The notes beneath the pieces are model-generated. The model did no database searches. It saw only the letters and a program-made list of their open reading frames with translations, and was not told the DNA's origin. Below are positions 29,794-37,277 of a stretch of DNA of 64,000 nucleotides, in pieces. Source of the DNA: JBPCMN01 sp013695115 (GTDB taxonomy: Bacteria; Actinomycetota; Acidimicrobiia; IMCC26256; JACDBD01); the NCBI GenBank assembly GCA_051002235.1, contig JBPCMN010000085.1, positions 5,789 through 69,788 on the forward strand. The letters run 5' to 3'. A program made the translations under genes and the position numbers. The stretch's first letter is position 1; every line of letters starts with the position of its first letter.

Positions 29794-30360
29794 TCAGGCG
29801 CGCAGCCCGTAGTGAGGCCGCAAGTGGGCCGCGAGGTCGGCGCGCCGCGGATTGTCCATATCGCGCTTCGAGAGCACGGGATCGGCGGCGACCCAAACGG
29901 CTGCGATCTCGGGATCGTCCCAGGCGACCCCGAGCTCGTCGGCGGGGTTGAAGTACGCATCCACGAGATAGGTGATCGTCATATCGGTCAGCGATTCGAA
30001 CGCGTGCGCGACCCCGGGTGGGATGAGGACTCCCCGGTGGTCGTGAGTCCCGTCGGCGGCTTCGCCGAGCTCGAAGGTGACCGTGGCGCCGTCGGTGGGG
30101 GAGCCGACCCTCAGGTCGTGTAACACCACACGAGCGCGGCCCATCGGCACGTACCAATAGTCGGACTGGTGCAGGTGGTAGTGGAATCCGACCACGCAGC
30201 CCTGCTCACGGTCACCCCGGTTGCCCTGCACCATCTCCAGGCTCCTGGGGAACCACTCCCGACGGTACGTCTCGATGAAGAGACCCCGCTCATCCCGGTG
30301 GACGACGGGTTCCACGGTGTAGACGCCCGCGATCGTTTCGGACTCGGTGACGGTGGCCAT
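29794..30360 (-). CDS. rmlC: dTDP-4-dehydrorhamnose 3,5-epimerase (RmlC family)
   Basis: A 188-residue cupin. RDERGLFIETYRREWF at the start, VVGFHYHLHQSDYW containing the catalytic His region, and VLIPPGVAHAFESLTDMTI fit RmlC. YLVDAYFNPADELGVAWDDPEI is the C-terminal family segment. The usual RGLHYQ motif is changed to GFHYHLH, so activity is likely but the substrate could be a related 4-keto-6-deoxy sugar. ATG 30360 lies two bases after the rmlA stop, so both are co-transcribed. Together with rmlB and rmlD at 7.5-9.3 kb it completes the dTDP-L-rhamnose pathway. Confidence 0.88.
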   Translation of the reverse strand: MATVTESETIAGVYTVEPVVHRDERGLFIETYRREWFPRSLEMVQGNRGDREQGCVVGFHYHLHQSDYWYVPMGRARVVLHDLRVGSPTDGATVTFELGEAADGTHDHRGVLIPPGVAHAFESLTDMTITYLVDAYFNPADELGVAWDDPEIAAVWVAADPVLSKRDMDNPRRADLAAHLRPHYGLRA

Positions 30361-30362
30361 CC

Positions 30363-31454
30363 CTACTCCAGGTCGACGTGCGAGTGGTCGCCGAGCATGA
30401 GCCGCAGCGCCCGGGGCCGCCGGCCCGACCGGGTGACCTCTACCTGCTTGCCGACGAGGGAGTCGGCGATCCCGGCGATCCCGAGGATGCGGCTCTCCTC
30501 GAGGACGACCGAGTGATCGAGCTCGGAGTCGACGACCTCGCAGTCACGGGAGATAGACGTGAACGGACCGACGAAGCTGTTCACCACCTTCGTGCGCTCA
30601 CCGATGATGGCCGGCCCCCGTACCCGCGACCCGACGATCTCGGCTCCCGACTCCACCACCACCCGACCCTCGATGGTCGAGGCGTCGTCGACGGATCCTT
30701 CGATGCGGCTCTCGAGGGTCTCGAGGATCAGTCGATTGCTGTGCAGGAGGTCGTCCTTCTTGCCAGTGTCGATCCACCAGCCGTCCAGAACGTCGTGGTG
30801 GATCCGGTGGCCCTGGTCGATGAGCCACTGGATGGCATCCGTGATCTCCAGCTCCCCGCGACCCGAGGGCTCGATCGCCCGGACCGCCTCGTGGATGGTC
30901 GGCCCGAAGAGGTACACGCCCACGAGCGCGAGATCAGACGGCGGATCGGTCGGCTTCTCGACCAGCCGCACGACGTGACCGCCATCGATCTCGGCGACAC
31001 CGAACTGCCGGGGATCGTCGACGCGGGCCAGCAGGATCTGGGCGACCGGCACCGGGCTGTCCTCGCCGGCCGCCGCGGCCCGGCCCTTCTCGAAGCGCTC
31101 GACGAAGTCACCCACTCCCTGCTGGAGCATGTTGTCGCCGAGGTACATGACGAAGTCGTCGTCGGCGAGGAACTCGCGCGCAATGAGGACGCAGTGTGCC
31201 AACCCGAGCGGAGCCGCCTGCGGGATGTACGTCACCTGCACGCCGAAACGTGAGCCGTCGCCGACAGCCTCGCGAATCTCGTCGGCCGTATCACCGACGA
31301 TGATCGCGATGTCGGTGATGTCGGCGCGGGCCATCTCCTCGATGCCGTAGAACAAGATCGGCTTGTTCGCCACCGGTACCAGCTGCTTGGCGCTGGTGTG
31401 GGTGATGGGACGCAGCCGGGTTCCGGCACCGCCCGCGAGGATCAGACCCTTCAC
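30363..31454 (-). CDS. rmlA: Glucose-1-phosphate thymidylyltransferase, long form
   Basis: A 363-residue nucleotidyltransferase that couples glucose-1-phosphate and dTTP to dTDP-glucose. ILAGGAGTRLRPITHTSAKQ is the nucleotide-binding signature, YLGDNMLQQG has the metal-binding Asp, and WWIDTGKKDDLLHSNRLIL is typical of the long RmlA class. The last 110 residues form a left-handed beta-helix (DASTIEGRVVVESGAEIVGS), absent in the short form of about 290 residues. The GTG start at 31454 has a TACTGT -10 box nine bases upstream. rmlC follows immediately. It feeds rmlB. Confidence 0.93.
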   Translation of the reverse strand: MKGLILAGGAGTRLRPITHTSAKQLVPVANKPILFYGIEEMARADITDIAIIVGDTADEIREAVGDGSRFGVQVTYIPQAAPLGLAHCVLIAREFLADDDFVMYLGDNMLQQGVGDFVERFEKGRAAAAGEDSPVPVAQILLARVDDPRQFGVAEIDGGHVVRLVEKPTDPPSDLALVGVYLFGPTIHEAVRAIEPSGRGELEITDAIQWLIDQGHRIHHDVLDGWWIDTGKKDDLLHSNRLILETLESRIEGSVDDASTIEGRVVVESGAEIVGSRVRGPAIIGERTKVVNSFVGPFTSISRDCEVVDSELDHSVVLEESRILGIAGIADSLVGKQVEVTRSGRRPRALRLMLGDHSHVDLE

Positions 31455-31463
31455 TAACGACGA

Positions 31464-31469
31464 ACAGTA
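31464..31469 (-). promoter_or_regulatory. -10 box (TACTGT) of rmlA-rmlC
   Basis: Nine bases before GTG 31454. Confidence 0.45.
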
Positions 31470-31540
31470 GTCAGAGCGGGATCAAACCTGGGCTTCGACG
31501 AGCGTGCCGATCGGCGCCCAGTGTCAGTGACGTCCCGTTG

Positions 31541-32716
31541 TCAGGAGGTCGGCGGGCCCTCGACGGGATGGGGCAGGCAGAGGTCGTCGTACTCGGCGAT
31601 CTGGATCGGCGGGGCGTTCTCGCCGCAGGCGGGGCAGTTCGGGTCGCGCCGCACCTTGAATGTGCGGAAGCTCTGCTCGAGGGCGTCGTAGGCGAGCAGC
31701 CGGCCGTTCAGCGTCTCGCCGAGTTCGAGGACGATCTTGATCGCCTCGAGGGCCTGGATCGAGCCGATGATGCCGGGGAGCACACCGAGCACGCCGGCCT
31801 CGGCGCAGCTGGGGGCGAGCTCGGCCGGCGGCGGCTCGGGGAGCAGGCAGCGGTAGCAGGGCCCGTTGTACGGGTCGAACACCGTCACCTGGCCCTCGAA
31901 GCGGAAGATCGAGCCGTGCACGACTGGGATCCGCTTCAGCAGCGAAGCGTCGTTGAGCAGGTACCGGGTGGGGAAGTTGTCGGTGCCATCGACGATCACG
32001 TCGTAGCCGTCGATGATCTCGAGCACGTTGTCGGCGCCGAAGCGCACGTCGTAGGTGACGACGTCGACGTCGGGGTTCAGCGCGGTGAGCGTCTTCTTGG
32101 CCGAGTCGACCTTGCGCTCGCCGATCCGGTCCTCGTTGTGGAGGATCTGGCGCTGGAGGTTCGACGCGTCGACGACGTCCATGTCGACAATGCCGATCGT
32201 TCCCACGCCGGCGGCGGCGAGGTAGAGCGCGGCGGGGGAGCCGAGGCCACCGGCGCCGAGGAGGAGCATCTTGCTCTCGAGCAGCTTCTGCTGGCCGGCT
32301 TCGCCCACCTCGGGGAGGAGGACGTGGCGGTGGTAGCGGTTGCGCTGCTCGGGGCTGAGCACCGCCGGGGTGATCCAGGGCCGGTCCTCGTTCTTCCAGC
32401 GCCCGAACCCGCCGGCCATGGAGACGACGTCGGTGTAGCCGAGCTCCTGGAGCGTCTGGGCTGCGAACGCCGAGCGGGTGCCGCCGGCGCAGTACACGAC
32501 GACCGGACGCTCGCGGTCGGGGACCTTGTTCTCGACCTGGCTCTCCAGGTGCCCCCGGGGAATGAAGACCGCCCCGGGGACCGTCCCCTGCTCGAACTCG
32601 TCGAGCTCGCGCACGTCGAGGAAGGTGGCGTCCCCGAGGCGCGTCTCGGCCTCGGCGGGATCGACCTCACGGATGTCCTTCTTCGCGGCGGCGAGAAGGT
32701 CGCGGAAACTGGCCAT
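31541..32716 (-). CDS. Rhodanese-ThiF/MoeB fusion (sulfur carrier adenylyltransferase/sulfurtransferase)
   Basis: A 391-residue fusion. Residues 1-110 are a rhodanese domain with catalytic Cys in VVYCAGGTRSAFAA. Residues 120-391 are a ThiF/MoeB adenylyltransferase: NRYHRHVLLPEVGEAGQQKL, the ATP loop LLGAGGLGSPAALYLAAAG, the thiol Cys in CAEAGVLGVLPGIIG, and zinc ligands CYRC and CPAC. Such enzymes adenylate a ThiS/MoaD-like carrier and pass sulfur to it for cofactor or Cys synthesis. In the mycobacterial MoeZ the order is reversed, adenylyltransferase first. ATG 32716 has a TAGCAT -10 box nine bases upstream. No sulfur carrier gene is adjacent. Confidence 0.92.
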   Translation of the reverse strand: MASFRDLLAAAKKDIREVDPAEAETRLGDATFLDVRELDEFEQGTVPGAVFIPRGHLESQVENKVPDRERPVVVYCAGGTRSAFAAQTLQELGYTDVVSMAGGFGRWKNEDRPWITPAVLSPEQRNRYHRHVLLPEVGEAGQQKLLESKMLLLGAGGLGSPAALYLAAAGVGTIGIVDMDVVDASNLQRQILHNEDRIGERKVDSAKKTLTALNPDVDVVTYDVRFGADNVLEIIDGYDVIVDGTDNFPTRYLLNDASLLKRIPVVHGSIFRFEGQVTVFDPYNGPCYRCLLPEPPPAELAPSCAEAGVLGVLPGIIGSIQALEAIKIVLELGETLNGRLLAYDALEQSFRTFKVRRDPNCPACGENAPPIQIAEYDDLCLPHPVEGPPTS

Positions 32717-32725
32717 ACAGGTGAA

Positions 32726-32731
32726 ATGCTA
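32726..32731 (-). promoter_or_regulatory. -10 box (TAGCAT) of the rhodanese-ThiF gene
   Basis: Nine bases before ATG 32716, with GG directly upstream (GGTAGCAT). Confidence 0.5.
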
Positions 32732-32820
32732 CCGCGTGGGTCGGGTATTCCACACGGCTTGCCGCATGTCCAGGCGACGGCCGCGCTGCGGAACAAGAAT
32801 GGCGGGAGAGAGGGGAAACC

Positions 32821-33558
32821 GTGGATCTCGTAGGGATCGACATCGGCGGGACCGGCATCAAGGGCGCGCCGGTCGACGTGGCGCGGGGGGTCCTGACAGC
32901 CGACCGTCTCCGCCTCCTGACGCCCCAGCCGGCCGTGCCCGAGGCGGTGGCCAAGGTTGTCGCCGAGGTCGTGGGGCACTTCCCGGCCGACGGGCCGGTG
33001 GGCGTGACCTTCCCGGCGGTGATCCGCCGGGGCCGGGCCGAGTCCGCCGCCCACGTCGACAAGAGCTGGATCGGTGAAGACGTCGCCGCCCGCCTGGGCG
33101 ACGCCGCCGGCCGGCCGGTCGTGGTGCTCAACGACGCCGACGCCGCCGGGCTGGCGGAGATGCGATTCGGTGCCGGGAACGGGCGCGGCGGCCTGGTCGT
33201 GATGGTGACCCTCGGGACCGGGATCGGCACCGCGATGTTCATCGACGGCACCCTCGTGCCCAACACCGAGCTCGGCCACCTCGAGCTCGACGGGCGGGAG
33301 GCGGAGAAGCGTGCCGCCGAGTCGGTGCGCGAGCGTAAGGGCCTGAGCTGGTCGAAGTGGGGGAACCGGGTCGACGCGTACCTCCGCCACGTGGAGATGC
33401 TCCTGTCGCCCGACCTCTTCATCATCGGCGGCGGCGTGAGCAAGAAGTCGACGAAGTTCTTCCCGTACCTGCATACGAAGGCCGAGATCGTGCCTGCCCA
33501 GCTGCTCAACGAGGCCGGGATCGTCGGCGCCGCGGTCGCGGCCGCCGAAGCGCGCTAA
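32821..33558 (+). CDS. ppgK: Polyphosphate glucokinase
   Basis: A 245-residue ROK-family kinase that phosphorylates glucose with polyphosphate or ATP. GIDIGGTGIKGAPVD is the phosphate loop, VVVLNDADAAGLAEM carries the catalytic Asp region, and VMVTLGTGIGTAMFI and NTELGHLELDGREAEK are typical of actinobacterial PPGK; DLFIIGGGVSKKSTKFF is the adenosine-side motif. GTG 32821 is preceded by a strong purine-rich ribosome site (GGGAGAGAGGGGAAA). Its product, glucose-6-phosphate, can enter the glucose-1-phosphate pool used by rmlA. The 3' end overlaps the convergent methyltransferase by four bases. Confidence 0.94.
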   Translation: MDLVGIDIGGTGIKGAPVDVARGVLTADRLRLLTPQPAVPEAVAKVVAEVVGHFPADGPVGVTFPAVIRRGRAESAAHVDKSWIGEDVAARLGDAAGRPVVVLNDADAAGLAEMRFGAGNGRGGLVVMVTLGTGIGTAMFIDGTLVPNTELGHLELDGREAEKRAAESVRERKGLSWSKWGNRVDAYLRHVEMLLSPDLFIIGGGVSKKSTKFFPYLHTKAEIVPAQLLNEAGIVGAAVAAAEAR

Positions 33559-34364
33559 CTCCGGCGGCGGGCGCGCAGCGCCCGCTTCATCATCCTCACC
33601 GGCGGGCCCAGCGGCGTCCGGGCCAGTCGATCTCTCAGGCTGAGGGGCGCTTCCGGGAGCGGTGGCGGGATGCGGACCGGCCCGAAGCGGCCCTTGGCGA
33701 GGATCAGGATGAACTCCGAATCGTCCGGTCGTTCAGGCGGCGCGAACACAACGATCTCGAAATCGAGCCCAACCTTCTGGCGTGCCGCCACGAAGAAGTC
33801 GAGGAACGTGTCCGCCTGCCAGCAGTGGAAATGGATGCTGTACTCCTCGGCCATGAGCCGCTCGGCATGCGTCTCGGGATCGTTCTCGTTGCGCATCACG
33901 TTGCGGGCCCAGTCGACGTAGTGCTCTCGGCGGGTGGTGTCGGTCCCTTCGTCGTGCTCGCGCAGCAGGTGCTCGACCGTCGTGAGCTCGCGCGTCCGGT
34001 CGAATGTGCTCCGCTGCTCCGGGATGGCGAGGTAGGCCACACCGCCGGGCTTGAGCACGCGTTCGAACGTGAGCAACGTCGCGATCGGGTCTTCCACGTG
34101 CTCGACGAGGTGGTTGGCGATGACGAAGTCGACGGACTCGTCGTCGATGCAGGCCAGGTTGACCGCGTCACCGACGAGATCGACCGGCGTCAGCCGCGCG
34201 CCGGCGAGCTCCGGGTAGTGCCGGCGTTGTTCCTCGAGGGTCAGCCGGTCGACGTATCGGACGCGGGCAGTGTCGGGAACCCAGAGGGGGTGGTCGAGCG
34301 CGCCGACCTCGATGCCGTCCCCCTGGAGCCAGGCCGCCAGCAGACGGCGCTTCGGGTCACGCAC
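33555..34364 (-). CDS. SAM-dependent methyltransferase
   Basis: A 269-residue methyltransferase with an atypical motif I (GIEVGALDHPLWVPD) and a clear motif IV/post region (DFVIANHLVEHVEDPIA, then RVLKPGGVAYLAIP). This type is often encoded near glycosyltransferases. The middle part (TVEHLLREHDEG, RREHYVDWARNV, SIHFHCWQADTFLDFF) is conserved in the group and His-rich. The C-terminus is basic. GTG 34364 lies two bases after the sirtuin stop, so the two genes form an operon. The acceptor is unknown; a link to a glycan is only a guess because the glycan locus ends 2 kb away. Confidence 0.75.
   Translation of the reverse strand: MRDPKRRLLAAWLQGDGIEVGALDHPLWVPDTARVRYVDRLTLEEQRRHYPELAGARLTPVDLVGDAVNLACIDDESVDFVIANHLVEHVEDPIATLLTFERVLKPGGVAYLAIPEQRSTFDRTRELTTVEHLLREHDEGTDTTRREHYVDWARNVMRNENDPETHAERLMAEEYSIHFHCWQADTFLDFFVAARQKVGLDFEIVVFAPPERPDDSEFILILAKGRFGPVRIPPPLPEAPLSLRDRLARTPLGPPVRMMKRALRARRRS
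33567..33585. terminator. Possible hairpin after ppgK
   Basis: Perfect 8-base stem (GCGGGCGC and GCGCCCGC) with a GCA loop, beginning nine bases after the ppgK stop. It lies within the 3' coding end of the convergent methyltransferase and has no T run. Confidence 0.35.
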
Positions 34365-34366
34365 GT

Positions 34367-35119
34367 TCAGACGAGTTCCGCGAGCTTCGGGAGCACGACG
34401 CCGAGCTGGTCGCGCACCACCGCGTCGGCGTAGCGGTCGAACGGGGTCGGCTCGGCGTTCATGACCACGAGGCGGGCACCCGCGCCCAACGCGACCTCGG
34501 GAAGCGCGGCCGCCGGGTAGACGCCCAGCGACGAGCCGATCGCCAGGAACAGGTCGGAGCCGGCGGCGGCCCGCTGAGAGCGCTCCAGGTCCTCGACCAC
34601 CAGGTTCTCGCCGAAGGAGATGGTCGCCGACTTCAAGATGCCGCCGCAGCCGTGGCAGCGGGGGTCGTCTTCACCGGCGAGGACGCGCTCGAGCGCCTCC
34701 TCCATCGGCGCCCGCCAGGTGCACCCCAGGCACTTGACCTCGCGCACGTTCCCGTGAATCTCCACGATGATCTCGGGCGACGAGCCCGCCCGGTGGTGGA
34801 GCCCGTCGATGTTCTGAGTGACGATCGTGTGCAGCGCCGCCTTCTTCTCCAGATCGGCGATCGCCCGGTGCCCGGAGTTGGGCTCGGCGTCCCACAACGG
34901 GCTCTCGACCCGGTTGCGCCACGCCTTCTTCCGCACCTCGGGATCGCCGACGTAGTACTGGAGCGTGGCCGTCTTCTCGGCGTCGGGGTTCTTGGTCCAG
35001 ACGCCTTGGGGCCCGCGGAAGTCGGGGATGCCCGACTCGGTCGAGATCCCCGCTCCGGTGAGGATCACGATGCGCTGGGCGCGCCGGATGGAGTCGGCGA
35101 TGGTGTCGAGGTCGTCCAC
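34367..35119 (-). CDS. cobB: NAD-dependent protein deacylase (sirtuin)
   Basis: A 250-residue Sir2 enzyme. GAGISTESGIPDFRGPQGVW is the NAD-binding loop, TQNIDGLHHRAGS has the TQNID motif and then the catalytic His in EIHGNV, zinc is held by CLGC and CHGC, and NAEPTPFD closes the NAD pocket. It removes acyl groups from lysines, for example on acyl-CoA synthetases. GTG 35119 is preceded by a TAATCT -10 box six bases upstream, giving a leaderless start. The methyltransferase gene follows after two bases. Confidence 0.93.
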   Translation of the reverse strand: MDDLDTIADSIRRAQRIVILTGAGISTESGIPDFRGPQGVWTKNPDAEKTATLQYYVGDPEVRKKAWRNRVESPLWDAEPNSGHRAIADLEKKAALHTIVTQNIDGLHHRAGSSPEIIVEIHGNVREVKCLGCTWRAPMEEALERVLAGEDDPRCHGCGGILKSATISFGENLVVEDLERSQRAAAGSDLFLAIGSSLGVYPAAALPEVALGAGARLVVMNAEPTPFDRYADAVVRDQLGVVLPKLAELV

Positions 35120-35125
35120 GCCGGA

Positions 35126-35131
35126 AGATTA
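35126..35131 (-). promoter_or_regulatory. -10 box (TAATCT) of the sirtuin gene
   Basis: Six bases before GTG 35119; leaderless arrangement. Confidence 0.5.
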
Positions 35132-35197
35132 CGCGTCCCCGATGCTTGTGTTGTGAGGTCACCGAATGGGCGTCCCCGCAACACGAGAACCTGGGGT

Positions 35198-35803
35198 TCA
35201 GGCGGCGGTGTCGGGGACGGACGCTTCGACGGACTCGCGGTGGCGCTCGTACGCCCACCGGGCGCTCTCGTGGCAGATCGACGGGTGGAAGCCGGTGGCG
35301 TGCAGCACCCGCTCGACGTGGTCGGCGTCGTCGCCCTGCTCGAGCAGCGTGACCGCCAGCCGGCGCGCCCGGCCCCGCGCCGTGGTGAGCGGGCCCTGGG
35401 CCAGTTGGGTCTCGGCCCACTCCGCGTGCGCGACCTGGAGCTCGAGCGGGAGGCGGCGCACGTGCCGGACGTTGATCGGCGGGAGGTTGCGCCGCACTGC
35501 CACCGTGCCCCGGCCGTCGTCGCAGGCGAGGTCGAACTGAGCCAGGCGGGCCAGCGAGCGCACCAACGGCGAGCTGTTCCCCTCGCGCTGCCCGAGACCG
35601 AGGGCCTGGGAGGTGTCGGCGACCGTGAGCTCGAGGCCCTCGGGCCGTTCGTCGAAGCGCTGAGCCAGGTGGCGCAGGAGCAGCAGCGCGGTCGGCCCGA
35701 GCGTGGGCAGCCAGAAAGTCTCGACGTAGAGGGAGCGGGGATCGTGGCCCAGGGTGTCGATGACGGGGTCGGGCCAGGGCTGGATCGTGAGGCTGGCGGG
35801 CAT
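35198..35803 (-). CDS. Conserved hypothetical protein, possible winged-helix
   Basis: A 201-residue soluble protein I do not recognise by name. The N-terminal part (TLGPTALLLLRHLAQRFDE, then TVADTSQALGLGQREGNSSP, then LVRSLARLAQFDLA) looks like a winged-helix DNA-binding fold: three helices followed by a hairpin (GTVAVRRNLPPINVRHVRRL). The C-terminal half has HAEWAETQLA and ATGFHPSICHESARWAYE. A regulator or an RNA/DNA-binding role is possible but not shown. It has the best sigma-70-like promoter in the window (35857-35885). ATG 35803 follows GGAGGGAA (CGGAGGGAACC), so a normal ribosome site is used. Confidence 0.65.
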   Translation of the reverse strand: MPASLTIQPWPDPVIDTLGHDPRSLYVETFWLPTLGPTALLLLRHLAQRFDERPEGLELTVADTSQALGLGQREGNSSPLVRSLARLAQFDLACDDGRGTVAVRRNLPPINVRHVRRLPLELQVAHAEWAETQLAQGPLTTARGRARRLAVTLLEQGDDADHVERVLHATGFHPSICHESARWAYERHRESVEASVPDTAA

Positions 35804-35856
35804 GGTTCCCTCCGCGGATCTCGGGGTGCGGGGGGAAGTGAGACTAGCTGTGACAG

Positions 35857-35885
35857 ATTGTATAGAAGTGCCTGAGCCGGGTCAA
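35857..35885 (-). promoter_or_regulatory. Sigma-70-like promoter of the 201-residue gene
   Basis: -35 box TTGACC (35880-35885), a 17-base spacer, and -10 box TACAAT (35857-35862). The leader would be about 45 bases with a ribosome site before ATG 35803. Confidence 0.6.
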
Positions 35886-35889
35886 GCGG

Positions 35890-37224
35890 CTAATCGGCGC
35901 CCAGGCCCGCCCAGGTCCCGAGGGTCTCGACCGGCCGCTCGCCCAGGTCGATCGCGGGGTGCGGCTCGGCAAAGAGGAAGCCTTGGGCGAACTCGCATCC
36001 GAGCGTGCGCAGCTCAGCCAGCTGGGCCGGCGACTCCACGCCCTCGGCGATCGCGGTCAGCCCGAGAGCGTGGGCGAGGCTCACGCAGGCGGTGGCGAGC
36101 GCGGTGTCCTCGGCGTCGCGGCCGAGCCCGTCGACGAAGGTCTGGTCGACCTTCAGCGCCTCGACCGGGAGTCGCTTGAGGTAGCTCAGCGACGAGTACC
36201 CGGTCCCGAAGTCGTCGATCGCGATGTGCACACCCTGGCCCTGGAGCGCCTGGAGCACACCGATCGCCGACTCGGCGTCGACCATCAGCGTGTTCTCGGT
36301 GATCTCGAGCCACACCGAGTCGGGGTGCACGCCGGTGTCCCGGACGATGCGGGCGACATCGTCGGGGAGCGTCGGCTCGGCCAGCTGGCGTGGCGACAGG
36401 TTCACACTGATCGTGAGCGGGGGCGCCGGCGCGGCCTCCTCCTGCCAGCGAGCCGTCTGCCGACAGGCCTCCTCCAGCACCCAGGCGCCGATCGGGACGA
36501 TGAGCCCGGTCGTCTCCGCCAGCCCGATGAACTCTCCCGGCGCGACCAGACCACGCTCGGGGTGCCGCCAGCGCAGCAGCGCCTCGAAGCCGGTCACACC
36601 GCCTCGCTCCAGGTCGATTACCGGTTGGAAGTAGACGGCGAACTCGCCCCGCTCCAACGCGCGGCGCAGGGCGCTCCCCGTGCGGAGGTCGTCGACGGCG
36701 CCCTCCCGGGTCCGGCCGTCGAAGAGCTCGAACCGGGCGCGCCCCCGGTCCTTGGCCCGCCACATCGCGGTGTCGGCGTCGCGAACGAGCGCCGGCGCCG
36801 TCGCCCCCGGGCCCGAGGTGGCGATGCCGATGCTGGCGGTCACGAAGACCTCGCCGTCCTCGAGCATGACGGGACGCGAGATCTGGTCGGTGATCTCCGC
36901 CGCCAGCTCGTGGGCGTGGTCGGCGTCCCCGACCTCCTCGCACAGCACCAGGAACTCGTCGCCTCCGAGCCGGGCCAGGGTGTCGCTCGGGCGCAGCGCC
37001 CACAGCAGCCGCTGGGCGATTGTCTCGAGCAGGCCGTCGCCGGCTTCGTGCCCGAGCGCGTCGTTGACCATCTTGAAGTGGTCGAGTCCGATGACGAGGA
37101 CCGCGACTCGCTTTTCCCCGGCGCCGCGATCGAGCGATGCCCCCACGCGGTCGACGAAGTCGACGCGGTCGGGCAGGCCGGTCAGAGGATCGCGGCTCGG
37201 GCGGGTCGCATGAGCGTCGGTCAT
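35890..37224 (-). CDS. Diguanylate cyclase/phosphodiesterase (GGDEF-EAL)
   Basis: A 444-residue soluble c-di-GMP enzyme. The GGDEF domain (about 10-175) has intact LGGDEFLVL and the inhibitory site RxxD (RPSD) five residues before it. The EAL domain (about 185-430) has GFEALLRWRHP, ENTLMVDAESA, IAIDDFGTGYSSLSYLKRLP and the metal/catalytic residues of active phosphodiesterases, ending EGVESPAQLAELRTLGCEFA and QGFLFAEP. Both halves therefore look catalytically competent. There is no sensor or membrane domain. ATG 37224 was chosen because the GGDEF domain begins right after it; the upstream frame overlaps meaB. It is 53 bases from meaB and may be read from its own promoter. Confidence 0.93.
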   Translation of the reverse strand: MTDAHATRPSRDPLTGLPDRVDFVDRVGASLDRGAGEKRVAVLVIGLDHFKMVNDALGHEAGDGLLETIAQRLLWALRPSDTLARLGGDEFLVLCEEVGDADHAHELAAEITDQISRPVMLEDGEVFVTASIGIATSGPGATAPALVRDADTAMWRAKDRGRARFELFDGRTREGAVDDLRTGSALRRALERGEFAVYFQPVIDLERGGVTGFEALLRWRHPERGLVAPGEFIGLAETTGLIVPIGAWVLEEACRQTARWQEEAAPAPPLTISVNLSPRQLAEPTLPDDVARIVRDTGVHPDSVWLEITENTLMVDAESAIGVLQALQGQGVHIAIDDFGTGYSSLSYLKRLPVEALKVDQTFVDGLGRDAEDTALATACVSLAHALGLTAIAEGVESPAQLAELRTLGCEFAQGFLFAEPHPAIDLGERPVETLGTWAGLGAD

Positions 37225-37277
37225 GGATGTCCTGGGCCCAGAAAGGGCCCGGTCGGACTCCGCCCGAGGAGGGAAAC

